DNA of 64,000 nucleotides from Borrelia miyamotoi (GTDB lineage Bacteria; Spirochaetota; Spirochaetia; Borreliales; Borreliaceae), in assembly GCF_019668505.1 (NCBI RefSeq), contig NZ_AP024371.1, positions 806,001 through 870,000 of the forward strand. Reading direction: 5' to 3'. A program made the translations under genes and the position numbers. Positions within the stretch are counted from its first letter, which is position 1; every line of letters begins with the position of its first letter. Below, in pieces: positions 38,574 through 46,939 of the stretch. A model generated the notes under the pieces. The model did not search any database. It saw nothing but the letters and a program-made list of their open reading frames with translations, and was not told the DNA's origin.

Positions 38574-38607
38574 AATAAGGTTCTTTTGAAAGGACCTTAT
38601 TCTTTTT
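38574..38607 (+). terminator. Strong hairpin between comF and the rimP-nusA operon
   Basis: Two 13-base arms (AATAAGG.../...CCTTATT) with one G-T pair and a tiny loop, followed by CTTTTT. It should stop transcription from mutS-comF. A TTGACA at 38521 raises the option that it is instead an attenuator in a nusA leader, but no good -10 follows that -35. Confidence 0.72.
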
Positions 38608-38617
38608 GGGAATATGA

Positions 38618-39049
38618 TTGATTAAAATTTTTGATAATAGTGAAGTTTACAATTTAATAAAGAATGTAGCATATCGGTTGGGAATTGAAGCTATAGAAAT
38701 GAACATTTTCAGCAAAAGAGATGAGGGGTAGGGTTCAAATAGTTCTTTATAAAAATGATGATTTTGAGTTTGATACGCTGTTTGATTTATGTAAAATGGT
38801 TTTGTTATGCTTGGAGTTAGTTCTTAAATATAATTTAAGCTTAGGGATCTCTATGCCTGGAATAAATAGGGATATGACGAGTGATAGAAAGTTTAAAATT
38901 TTGAGGGTAAAAAGATTAAGTTAATGTTAGATAATGATTTTGAAGAAGGTTTAATCTTGAGAGCAGAAATAGATAGTTTTATTTTTAAAACAGATGATAA
39001 AGAGATAAGAGTTTTTTATACTGATATCAAGAAAGCTAAATTATCATAA
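38618..39049 (+). pseudogene. rimP: Decayed ribosome maturation factor RimP
   Basis: Read from TTG 38618, the frame gives [20 protein letters not shown] and stops at 38729. It resumes in another frame with [20 protein letters not shown], then [20 protein letters not shown], which matches the RimP core (the 'SSPGi.R.l' motif). A second shift near 38903 restores [10 protein letters not shown] and the C-terminal SH3-like part, ending in a TAA at 39047-39049. Two frameshifts thus split a gene of normal length (about 143 codons). RimP binds the 30S head to aid S12 and S19 placement. It sits directly before nusA, the standard place. Confidence 0.8.
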
Positions 39050-39064
39050 AGGAGTCGTGGGTAT

Positions 39065-40507
39065 ATGATAAAGGGTACTGGTCAAATGATTTCCAATATT
39101 GCTAATGATAGAGGAATGAGCATAGATGCTATTCGAAAGACAGTTAGGGAATCTATGATGATAGCTTATAAGAAATATTTTGGAACGAGTGAGAATGCTT
39201 TAGTTAAATTTGATGAAGATACTGGAGATTTAGTAGTTTATTCCAAAAAAAAGATTGTAGAGAAAGTTCAGGATGACATACTTGAAATATCGAAAGACAA
39301 TGTTCAAGAATTTGAAATTATGGAAAATGGATATGCATATGTTGAAATTGATCCTAAAATTTTTGATAGACTTTCAATTCAAGTTGCTAAGCAAAGAACT
39401 AAGACTGATTTGCAGGGAATTGAGGATAATGAACTTTACTTAGAGTTTAAGCACAAATTGCATAAAATTGTTATTGGTTATGTTCAGCAGAATAGGAATG
39501 GAGATCTGTATATTAATCTTGGTAGTACAGATGGTGTTATTCCTAAAAAATATCAATCTCCAAGGGAAGTTTATGGGCTTAATGATAAAGTTCGAGTTCT
39601 TGTTTATAGTGTAAATAAAGGGAAAAATGGGGTGGAGGTAGTTTTAACAAGAACTCACCCTAAATTTATTGAAGAGCTTCTTACTCTTGAGATTCCTGAA
39701 ATTGAGGAAGGTATTATTAAGATTCATAAGATAGTAAGAGATCCTGGTTATAGGACTAAGGTTGCTGTTTATTCTGAGAAAGAGGAGATTGATCCTGTAG
39801 GTCCTTGTATTGGACAGAAGGGTGTTAGGATTCAATCAATCATTAAAGAACTTGAGGGAGAAAAAATAGATATTATTCCTTATTCTAAAGACATTAAAGA
39901 GTTTATTAAAGATGTTTTAACTCCTGCCAAAATAGATAATGTATATATTGTTGATGAGGATTTGCATAAGGCTTTAGTAGTGGTTAGCGATGATCAACTT
40001 TCGCTTGCAATAGGTAAGATGGGGCAGAATGTTAGACTTGCAAATAGGCTTCTTGATTGGGCAATTGATGTTAAGACTAATAGTCAGTTTGCAGAAATGA
40101 AAGCAAGTGGAGAGTTTAAACAAGAGACTTTTGAAATGTTTGACAAGATTATGGATAATGTTCAAGAAGATGAATTTGAGGAAATAAATAAGATTAGCGA
40201 GCTTAAAATTCTTGATGGTGATATTGTTGACAAGTTGATTGAGGCAGGTTTTGATGATATTGATAGTTTTTTAGATGCTAGCGAAAAAAAACTTTTTGAG
40301 CTAGGAATAAGTTATGAAAAGCAAGAAGAAATAAACAAGATCTTGAAAGAAGGGATGGTAATAATTTCTAATGATGATGGATCTATTGAAAGTGTTAAGG
40401 AAGAAGAAGAGTTGCTTTGTCCTGAATGTGGGTCTGTTATTAATGAAAATATGACTTTTTGTCCAGGTTGTAAGATAGGGCTTAGCTTTGAATTTGAAGA
40501 GGAGTAG
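39065..40507 (+). CDS. nusA: Transcription elongation factor NusA with C-terminal zinc ribbon
   Basis: 480 residues: N-terminal RNA-polymerase-binding domain (1-130), S1 domain (about 134-200; VIGYVQQNRNGDLYINLG), KH1 and KH2 (GYRTKVAVYS, GPCIGQKGVRIQSI, LAIGKMGQNVRLA), then a helix-hairpin-helix-like segment and a C-terminal C452-P-E-C455 ... C466-P-G-C469 zinc ribbon. The ribbon replaces the acidic repeats of E. coli NusA. AAAGGAG 9 bases before the ATG. infB follows after 4 bases. Confidence 0.95.
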   Translation: MIKGTGQMISNIANDRGMSIDAIRKTVRESMMIAYKKYFGTSENALVKFDEDTGDLVVYSKKKIVEKVQDDILEISKDNVQEFEIMENGYAYVEIDPKIFDRLSIQVAKQRTKTDLQGIEDNELYLEFKHKLHKIVIGYVQQNRNGDLYINLGSTDGVIPKKYQSPREVYGLNDKVRVLVYSVNKGKNGVEVVLTRTHPKFIEELLTLEIPEIEEGIIKIHKIVRDPGYRTKVAVYSEKEEIDPVGPCIGQKGVRIQSIIKELEGEKIDIIPYSKDIKEFIKDVLTPAKIDNVYIVDEDLHKALVVVSDDQLSLAIGKMGQNVRLANRLLDWAIDVKTNSQFAEMKASGEFKQETFEMFDKIMDNVQEDEFEEINKISELKILDGDIVDKLIEAGFDDIDSFLDASEKKLFELGISYEKQEEINKILKEGMVIISNDDGSIESVKEEEELLCPECGSVINENMTFCPGCKIGLSFEFEEE

Positions 40508-40511
40508 TAGT

Positions 40512-42977
40512 TTGTCAAAAAATATTGATGATGATAGCAATGAGGATGAGAGAAAAATTAAGGTTGTTAAGTTGCGAAAGAAAGTAGTAAAGGTTGTAGC
40601 CCATACTGATAGAAATTTAAATAAATTTAGAAAAGATTTTGTTGAATCTTCGAGTTCATCTAGTAATCAAGGTTCTAATAAAGGATATTCTTATGGGAAT
40701 AGAGATAGGGTGGGGGGTGGAGTGAGACCTTCTTCTTTACAATATACAGATAAAAGTCATGCTGGGGGGGGTCATCAGCAAGGTCATAAAGGGCCTTTTA
40801 ATAGAACTCATCTTCATAGTAAAGATAATAGAGGATATTCTTATGGGAATAGAGATAGGGTGGGGGGTGGAGTGAGACCTTCTTCTTTACAATATGCAGA
40901 TAAAAGTCATGCTGGGGGGGGTCATCAGCAAGGTCATAAAGGGCCTTTTAATAAAATTCATACTAATAGTAGTAGTACTACTGGTTCCCAAACATTTAGA
41001 CGAGTAATAAGGACTAAAATTGTTTCTAGTGTTGCTGCACTATCACCTGCTGATTCTGATAATAAGGGTCTTAATAGAAAGCTTGGTGAAAAGAAGAAGC
41101 AACAGCAGGAAAGTCAGAAAGGTTATAAGAGGAAAAAAGAAGAAATCGAGAGTAAAACAATAGAACAAAAAGTTTTTGATCAGCTTCAGAAAAAAAAGAA
41201 AGAAAATTTGGCAAATCCAATTCCTAAATCAATTGATATTATGGGAACTATTACTGTTTCTGAACTTGCAAGAAAAATGAATTTAAAATCTTCAGATTTA
41301 ATTGCCAAACTAATGACTTTAGGTGTGATGGTAACTATTAACGAGAAGATTGATTCTGACACCGCTACTATTTTGGTTGAAGAGTATGGTGCTAAAGTGA
41401 ATGTTGTTTCAATTTATGATGAAACGGTTATAGAAATAGAAAAAGATGATGAGAGCAAGAGGATTGCAAAACCCCCTATTATTACAATAATGGGACATGT
41501 TGACCATGGAAAAACTAAGCTTTTATCTGTGTTGCAAAATATTGATATAAATCAAACTGAGTTTGGTGGGATTACTCAACATATTGGTGCTTATACTATT
41601 AATTATAATGATCATGAAATAACATTTTTAGACACGCCAGGACATGAAGCTTTTACGATGATGAGAAGTCGAGGAGCTCAGGTTACAGATATTGTTGTGC
41701 TTGTTGTTTCTGCTGTAGATGGAGTGATGCCACAGACCATTGAGGCTATTAATCATGCAAAGGACGCTAAAGTTCCAATTATTGTTGCAATCAATAAAAT
41801 TGATCTGCCAGATTCGAATTTGGATAAAGTTAAGCATCAGCTTTCAGAATATGATTTAGTTCCTGAAGATTGGGGAGGGAATACGATTTTTGTTGCAATT
41901 TCAGCTCTTAAAAGTATTGGTATTACAGAACTTCTTGATATGATTATTTTGCAAGCAGAAGTAATGTCATTAAAGGCTAATCCAACTAAAAGAGCTATTG
42001 GTAGAATTCTTGATGCTAAAGTTGACCTAGGTAGGGGAATAGTTTGTTCTGTTATAATTGAAGATGGAACGCTTTTTGTGGGGGATTCTTTTGTTGGAGG
42101 AGTCTATCATGGTAAGGTTAGAGCGTTAGTTAATGAGCGAGGAGTCTCTGTTAAGAGTGTTGGTCCTGCAAAAGCGATTAGTGTTTTGGGTTTTTCATCA
42201 ATTCCTCAGGCTGGTGATCCGTTTCAGGTTACAAAAACGGAAAAGGAAGCTAAATTAATTAGTTCTAAAAGACAAGATCTTAAAAAATATGAAGATGCTA
42301 AGAATGTCAAAAAAGTTACTGTGTCAAATCTTTATGATTCAATTAAGGATGGAGGGCTGAAGGAACTTAAGATAATTTTAAAGGCAGATGTTCAGGGTTC
42401 TGTTGAGGCTTTAAAGCATTCTCTTGAAAAATTAACCAATGATGAGATTAAAGTAAAAGTTATTCATTCATCAGTAGGAGCAATAACAGAGACTGATATT
42501 AGTTTTGCAGCGGCAAGTGAAGCAATTATGATTGGTTTTCATGTGCGACCTACAGCAAAGGCACAATTATTAGCTGATCAAGAAAAAGTTGAAATTAGAA
42601 AATATAATATAATTTATGATGCAATAAATAGTATTAAATCGGTTCTGGAAGGGATGTTGGAGCCAGATATTGAACAGCAATTTATTGGATTTGCTGAAGT
42701 TCGTGATGTTATTAACCTTCCTAAGGTTGGAGTAGTGGCTGGATGTTATGTTTCGCAAGGATGTATAAAAAGGGATGCCATAACCAATGTTATGCGCGAA
42801 GGATTTCAGGTGCATTCAGGTAAGATTTCTTCATTAAAGAGATTTAAAGAAGATGTTAAAGAGGTTAATGCACAATATGAATGTGGAATTATGATTGATA
42901 ATTACTCTGATATTAAAGAAGGAGATATCATTGAGGCATTTGAAATTAAGAAAGTAAAGAGGCGCTTTAATTCTTAA
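40512..42977 (+). CDS. infB: Translation initiation factor IF-2
   Basis: 821 residues. A charged, low-complexity N-terminal part (1-240) contains two nearly identical 50-residue repeats. Then come an IF2-N domain (ITVSELARKMNLKSSDLIAKL), the G domain with G1 GHVDHGKT (about 328-335), DTPGHEAF and NKID, and domains II-IV. The true start is TTG 40512 with GAGGAG 7 bases upstream; an earlier ATG inside nusA is not needed. IF-2 places fMet-tRNA on the 30S subunit. rbfA follows after 24 bases. Confidence 0.95.
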   Translation: MSKNIDDDSNEDERKIKVVKLRKKVVKVVAHTDRNLNKFRKDFVESSSSSSNQGSNKGYSYGNRDRVGGGVRPSSLQYTDKSHAGGGHQQGHKGPFNRTHLHSKDNRGYSYGNRDRVGGGVRPSSLQYADKSHAGGGHQQGHKGPFNKIHTNSSSTTGSQTFRRVIRTKIVSSVAALSPADSDNKGLNRKLGEKKKQQQESQKGYKRKKEEIESKTIEQKVFDQLQKKKKENLANPIPKSIDIMGTITVSELARKMNLKSSDLIAKLMTLGVMVTINEKIDSDTATILVEEYGAKVNVVSIYDETVIEIEKDDESKRIAKPPIITIMGHVDHGKTKLLSVLQNIDINQTEFGGITQHIGAYTINYNDHEITFLDTPGHEAFTMMRSRGAQVTDIVVLVVSAVDGVMPQTIEAINHAKDAKVPIIVAINKIDLPDSNLDKVKHQLSEYDLVPEDWGGNTIFVAISALKSIGITELLDMIILQAEVMSLKANPTKRAIGRILDAKVDLGRGIVCSVIIEDGTLFVGDSFVGGVYHGKVRALVNERGVSVKSVGPAKAISVLGFSSIPQAGDPFQVTKTEKEAKLISSKRQDLKKYEDAKNVKKVTVSNLYDSIKDGGLKELKIILKADVQGSVEALKHSLEKLTNDEIKVKVIHSSVGAITETDISFAAASEAIMIGFHVRPTAKAQLLADQEKVEIRKYNIIYDAINSIKSVLEGMLEPDIEQQFIGFAEVRDVINLPKVGVVAGCYVSQGCIKRDAITNVMREGFQVHSGKISSLKRFKEDVKEVNAQYECGIMIDNYSDIKEGDIIEAFEIKKVKRRFNS
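40683..40953 (+). repeat. 150-bp tandem duplication inside infB
   Basis: Positions 40683-40803 and 40833-40953 are identical over 121 bases except one base (A 40746 versus G 40896, Thr to Ala); the period is 150 bases (50 codons), so the frame is kept. Each copy has a run of eight G and one of six G, striking in such AT-rich DNA. It encodes a Gly/His/Ser-rich segment. Confidence 0.95.
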
Positions 42978-43001
42978 ACATTTGCTTTGTTGTTTTTATT
43001 T

Positions 43002-43364
43002 ATGGAAAAAGAGATAAGAAAGTCAAAACTTGAAAGTTTATTAGTTCAAGAGATTGGTAATTTAATAGTAACAAAGGGAATTAAAGATCCTAGAGTACAT
43101 GAGTTTTTAACTGTTGCAAGAGTTGAAGTTTCAAAAGATTTAATAAATGCTAGAGTATTTATTTGTTCTATTAAAGAAGGGGCTTCTCTTGATAATGCCA
43201 TTAAAGCATTAAATAATGCTAAAGGCTTCATTCAAAGAGAGATTGTTAAACGCATTAGAGTCAGGAATACTCCAAAATTAAATTTTTTAAGAGATGATAC
43301 TATTTCTAAGGCTTTTTATGTTAATAAGGTAATTGAAAATTTAAGTTTTAGTGAAGAAAAATAG
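43002..43364 (+). CDS. rbfA: Ribosome-binding factor A
   Basis: 120 residues: [19 protein letters not shown], then [22 protein letters not shown] in order and the KH-type end [15 protein letters not shown]. RbfA acts in 30S maturation near the 16S 5' helix. I choose ATG 43002; a TTG 15 bases upstream is also in frame. It lies between infB and truB as usual. Confidence 0.93.
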   Translation: MEKEIRKSKLESLLVQEIGNLIVTKGIKDPRVHEFLTVARVEVSKDLINARVFICSIKEGASLDNAIKALNNAKGFIQREIVKRIRVRNTPKLNFLRDDTISKAFYVNKVIENLSFSEEK

Positions 43365-43370
43365 AGTGTG

Positions 43371-44216
43371 ATGAATGGAATTATTTTATTAAATAAGAAA
43401 GTTGGAATAACTTCTTGTAGCACCCTCTTTCCTTTAAAGAAATATTTTTCGACAAGCCGAGTTGGACATACTGGGACTCTTGATAAGTTTGCAAGTGGTC
43501 TTTTGGTTGTTCTTGTTGGTAGATATACTAAACTTTCAAGTTATATTACATCTTTAGATAAAGAATATGTATCAGAGTTTGAGTTTGGAATTGAAACCGA
43601 TACTCTTGATCCTAACGGTAGAGTAGTGAATACAACAGATTATATTCCGAATTTGGAAGAATTAACTCGTGGGATTAGGTCTTTTATAGGTGAAATTTAT
43701 CAAACTCCACCTAGATTTTCTTCAGTGCATTTTAAAGGAAAAAGAGCTTATAAGTTGGCTCTTAATGGAGAGTCTTTTAAACTTAATCCTAGAAAGATTA
43801 ATATACATGATATTCAGGTCTTAAGCTATAATGTTGATTCTCATATTTTGAAGTTAAGGATAGAATGCTCTAAGGGAACATATGTTAGAAGTATAGCAAG
43901 AGATTTGGCACTTTCTTTGGGCTCATTTTCTTATGTTAAGAGTCTTGAGAGAACTAAGGTTGGAGATTTTAGATTGGATAATGCTTGCTTTTGTGAAGAT
44001 TTCAATATAAATTCTTTAATGAGTTTAGAATCTTTGAGGCTTTTTGAAAAAATTTATGTTGATAATAATATGATTAGGGCTATTAAAAATGGTATTCATA
44101 TCAATATTGTTATTAATGTTGGTGAATATAAGATTTTGAAGTCTAGAGATGGAGAGATATTAGCGGTAATTTATGGCATTGGTTTTAATAAATATAAGTA
44201 TGTTCTTGTTTTTTGA
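43371..44216 (+). CDS. truB: tRNA pseudouridine-55 synthase TruB
   Basis: 281 residues making pseudouridine 55 in the T arm of tRNAs. The catalytic motif GHTGTLDKFASGLL holds D38; KGTYVRSIARDLA and the YKIL-type end are the family's further marks. ATG 43371 follows the rbfA stop by 6 bases. The next 275 bases up to rpsO hold no gene other than promoter and leader elements. Confidence 0.94.
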   Translation: MNGIILLNKKVGITSCSTLFPLKKYFSTSRVGHTGTLDKFASGLLVVLVGRYTKLSSYITSLDKEYVSEFEFGIETDTLDPNGRVVNTTDYIPNLEELTRGIRSFIGEIYQTPPRFSSVHFKGKRAYKLALNGESFKLNPRKINIHDIQVLSYNVDSHILKLRIECSKGTYVRSIARDLALSLGSFSYVKSLERTKVGDFRLDNACFCEDFNINSLMSLESLRLFEKIYVDNNMIRAIKNGIHINIVINVGEYKILKSRDGEILAVIYGIGFNKYKYVLVF

Positions 44217-44389
44217 TAATTAGTTACCTCAAAATACAGCAATTTTATTGCAATACATTTACAAAAAATAGTAGTAAAATAGGGTATTTGGGATAAGGAA
44301 GTATGTTAAATGTGTTAGGGTAATAAATAATTGGTTTGATTGATTTAATTGGTATTTTGTGAAACTTGGAAAAAGTCTTTGGTTTATTT

Positions 44390-44418
44390 TTGTTATTTGA
44401 ATAAAAAAATATTATAAT
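44390..44418 (+). promoter_or_regulatory. Promoter of rpsO-pnp
   Basis: TTGTTA, 17 bases, TATAAT, ending 73 bases before the rpsO ATG; the transcript would start around 44425. Perfect -10 and ideal spacing. Confidence 0.6.
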
Positions 44419-44437
44419 TTACTGTGAAGATTTAATT

Positions 44438-44469
44438 ATAGCAAAATGGTCTGTTTTAGGCTTTGCTAT
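44438..44469 (+). promoter_or_regulatory. Leader hairpin of rpsO, possible S15 autoregulatory site
   Basis: Arms ATAGCAAA (44438-44445) and TTTGCTAT (44462-44469) enclose a 16-base loop, ending 10 bases before the GGAG of rpsO. Ribosomal protein S15 represses its own mRNA in many bacteria through differing leader folds, so an operator is plausible. Only the base pairing is seen. Confidence 0.45.
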
Positions 44470-44491
44470 GATGGTATATGGAGTCATTTTT

Positions 44492-44758
44492 ATGGTTAGT
44501 AAAGAACAAAAACAAAAAATAATTACAGAATTTGGGAAAAATTCAAAGGATACAGGTTCAGTTGAAGTTCAAATAGCGTTAATTACGGGTAGAATAAGGT
44601 ATTTAACAGAGCATTTAAAGATCAATAAAAAGGATCATAGTTCTAAGAGGGGTTTGTTAAAGTTAGTTGGACAGAGAAGGAGCCTGTTAAGATATTATCA
44701 GAAAAAAAATTTGGAGGCTTATAGAACCTTAATAGCTAAACTTGGACTTAGAAAGTAA
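44492..44758 (+). CDS. rpsO: 30S ribosomal protein S15
   Basis: 88 residues, the family length: [24 protein letters not shown], with [22 protein letters not shown] in order, the 16S-binding part. ATG 44492 has GGAG 8 bases upstream; earlier in-frame ATGs add residues not found in S15. pnp follows after 13 bases, the common rpsO-pnp pair. Confidence 0.97.
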   Translation: MVSKEQKQKIITEFGKNSKDTGSVEVQIALITGRIRYLTEHLKINKKDHSSKRGLLKLVGQRRSLLRYYQKKNLEAYRTLIAKLGLRK

Positions 44759-44771
44759 TAAGGGGTTAATT

Positions 44772-46928
44772 TTGAAAAAAGTTTTAAAGTTGAAAATAGG
44801 AAGAGAAGATTTAATTTTGGAAACAGGCTTATTGGCTAAGCAAGCAAATGGCGCGGTTCTTGCTACTTATGGTGGTTCTACTGTTCTTGCTACGGTCTGT
44901 TGCTCAAATTCAGTTCGTGAAGATTTAGATTTTATTCCTTTGTCTGTTGAATATAATGAAAAGTATTATGCTGCTGGAAAAATTCCTGGGGGGTTTATTA
45001 AGAGAGAAGGTAAACCGAAAGATAAGGAAGTACTTGTTTCTAGATTAATAGATAGACCTATGAGACCCCTTTTTGATAAGAGGTTTGGTAGAGAAATTCA
45101 GGTTGTTCCTACAACTTTGTCTACAGATCAGATGAATCCTCCTGATATTGTTGGGATGAATGCTGCATTTGCATCGGTTTTTTTATCGGATATTCCGTTT
45201 GATGGTCCAATTGCTGCTGTTAGAATAGCCTATTTAAATAATGAATTTATAGTAAATCCTTCTTTTAGTGAGATAGAAAATTCTGTGCTTGATATTGTTG
45301 TTGCAGGGAGTTTGGATGGGATTACAATGGTTGAAGGTGGTGCTAATGAAGTTAGCGAGGAAGTTTTAATTTCTGCTATAGATCAAGCTTATGAATATAT
45401 TAAACAAATTTGTAATCTCCAAAAGGAATTTATATCTATAATCGATAAGAGGGAAAAATTGCCACTTGCTTATGAGGAAAGAGTATTTGAGTTTAAGGAT
45501 GAACTTAAAAGTTTAATTTATTCTGAACTTAAGGATGCTTGCTTTGTGAGGGGCAAGCTTAATAGAGATAAGGCTATAAAATTAGTCCAAAAGAAAGCTT
45601 ATGAACATTTTTCTTCTATCAATCAAGTAAATGAAGATAGTGAATTTCTTTTCTATAAAGCTTTTGATGATTTTGAGCGAGAAATTGTTAGAAAATCAAT
45701 TCTTGAAGATAATCTTAGAACTGATGGACGTACTCCTACACAGATAAGAAATATTGTTGCTGAAGTTGATCTGTTAAAGAGAACACATGGTTCTGCTCTT
45801 TTTACAAGAGGTGAAACTCAGACATTGGCTGTAACAACTTTGGGCACAAGTATTGATGAACAGATAATGGATGATATTGATGGTGATAAGCGTCTTAATT
45901 TTATGCTTCATTATAATTTTCCTCCTTTCTCTGTTGGGGAGACAGGTAGACTTATGACTGGCAGGCGTGAGATTGGACATGGTCACTTAGCTCAAAGATC
46001 TTTGGAAGCCATGTTACCTAAGAAAGATGATTTTCCATATACTATTAGGGTAGTATCTGAAGTGTTAGAATCAAATGGTTCATCATCAATGGCTACAGTA
46101 TGTTCTGGGAGTATGTCTTTAATGGCAGCTGGAGTTCCTGTTAAGGAGCAAGTTGCAGGAATAGCTATGGGTCTTGTTAATGAGGGCGATAAGTATGTTG
46201 TTTTAAGTGATATTCTTGGAGAAGAGGATCACTTAGGGGATATGGATTTTAAGGTTGCAGGCACTAAGAATGGAATCACTGGTTTTCAGATGGACATTAA
46301 GATTTCAAACGTTACAAGGCAGTTAATGAAGGATGCTCTTGAACAGGCACGAATTGGGAGGATGCATATTCTATCTATTATGGATTCTGTTATTTCAAGA
46401 TCAAGAGACGATATATCTGTTAATGCTCCTAAGATTATTCAATTACAAATTGATATTGATAAAATTTCTCTTGTTATTGGGTCTACTGGTAAAACAGTTA
46501 AAGCAATTACAGATGAATTTGAAGTTAGAGTTCAAATTGAGCAAGATGGAAGGATTAATCTTTTTGGAACTGATAGCTTAAAGATGCAAAAAGCTAAGGA
46601 AAGGATAGAGAGTATTGTCAGAGAACCCAAGATCGGTGAGATTTATGAAGGAATTGTTAAAAAGATTAACAGTTTTGGAGCTTTCATTGAGCTTACTCCT
46701 ATAAAGGAAGGATTTTTGAGTAACCGAGCAAAATTAAGAGATGATAGATATGGTGGTGATATTAGGAATTCTAAGTATGGCAATAGTAGACATTCTAGAT
46801 ATGGTAGAGATAATAGGACTACATTTAGTATGCGTCCCCCAAGATTAGAGGAAGGTCAAATGGTTAAGGTCAAAATATCTGATATCGATAAGTTTGGTAA
46901 GATTGAGCTTGAATTTGTTAGAGATTAG
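44772..46928 (+). CDS. pnp: Polyribonucleotide nucleotidyltransferase PNPase
   Basis: 718 residues: two RNase PH domains joined by a helical part (the second holds [14 protein letters not shown], the [11 protein letters not shown] active-site region and SNGSSSMA), a KH domain ([18 protein letters not shown]) and an S1 domain. The S1 domain carries an insertion of about 35 residues rich in Arg, Gly, Tyr and Asp (roughly 660-695). The start is TTG 44772 with AAGGGG upstream. It degrades RNA 3' to 5' by phosphorolysis. Confidence 0.96.
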   Translation: MKKVLKLKIGREDLILETGLLAKQANGAVLATYGGSTVLATVCCSNSVREDLDFIPLSVEYNEKYYAAGKIPGGFIKREGKPKDKEVLVSRLIDRPMRPLFDKRFGREIQVVPTTLSTDQMNPPDIVGMNAAFASVFLSDIPFDGPIAAVRIAYLNNEFIVNPSFSEIENSVLDIVVAGSLDGITMVEGGANEVSEEVLISAIDQAYEYIKQICNLQKEFISIIDKREKLPLAYEERVFEFKDELKSLIYSELKDACFVRGKLNRDKAIKLVQKKAYEHFSSINQVNEDSEFLFYKAFDDFEREIVRKSILEDNLRTDGRTPTQIRNIVAEVDLLKRTHGSALFTRGETQTLAVTTLGTSIDEQIMDDIDGDKRLNFMLHYNFPPFSVGETGRLMTGRREIGHGHLAQRSLEAMLPKKDDFPYTIRVVSEVLESNGSSSMATVCSGSMSLMAAGVPVKEQVAGIAMGLVNEGDKYVVLSDILGEEDHLGDMDFKVAGTKNGITGFQMDIKISNVTRQLMKDALEQARIGRMHILSIMDSVISRSRDDISVNAPKIIQLQIDIDKISLVIGSTGKTVKAITDEFEVRVQIEQDGRINLFGTDSLKMQKAKERIESIVREPKIGEIYEGIVKKINSFGAFIELTPIKEGFLSNRAKLRDDRYGGDIRNSKYGNSRHSRYGRDNRTTFSMRPPRLEEGQMVKVKISDIDKFGKIELEFVRD

Positions 46929-46939
46929 TAATTGATATT

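Noticed and set aside
38618..39049. Sequencing error as the cause of the broken rimP
   Set aside because: Not fully excluded, but the neighbouring long genes are free of frame errors and three separate loci are decayed, so true decay is favoured.
40301..40540. Open frames antisense to the nusA end and infB start
   Set aside because: Shadow frames caused by low G+C and biased codon use of nusA/infB.
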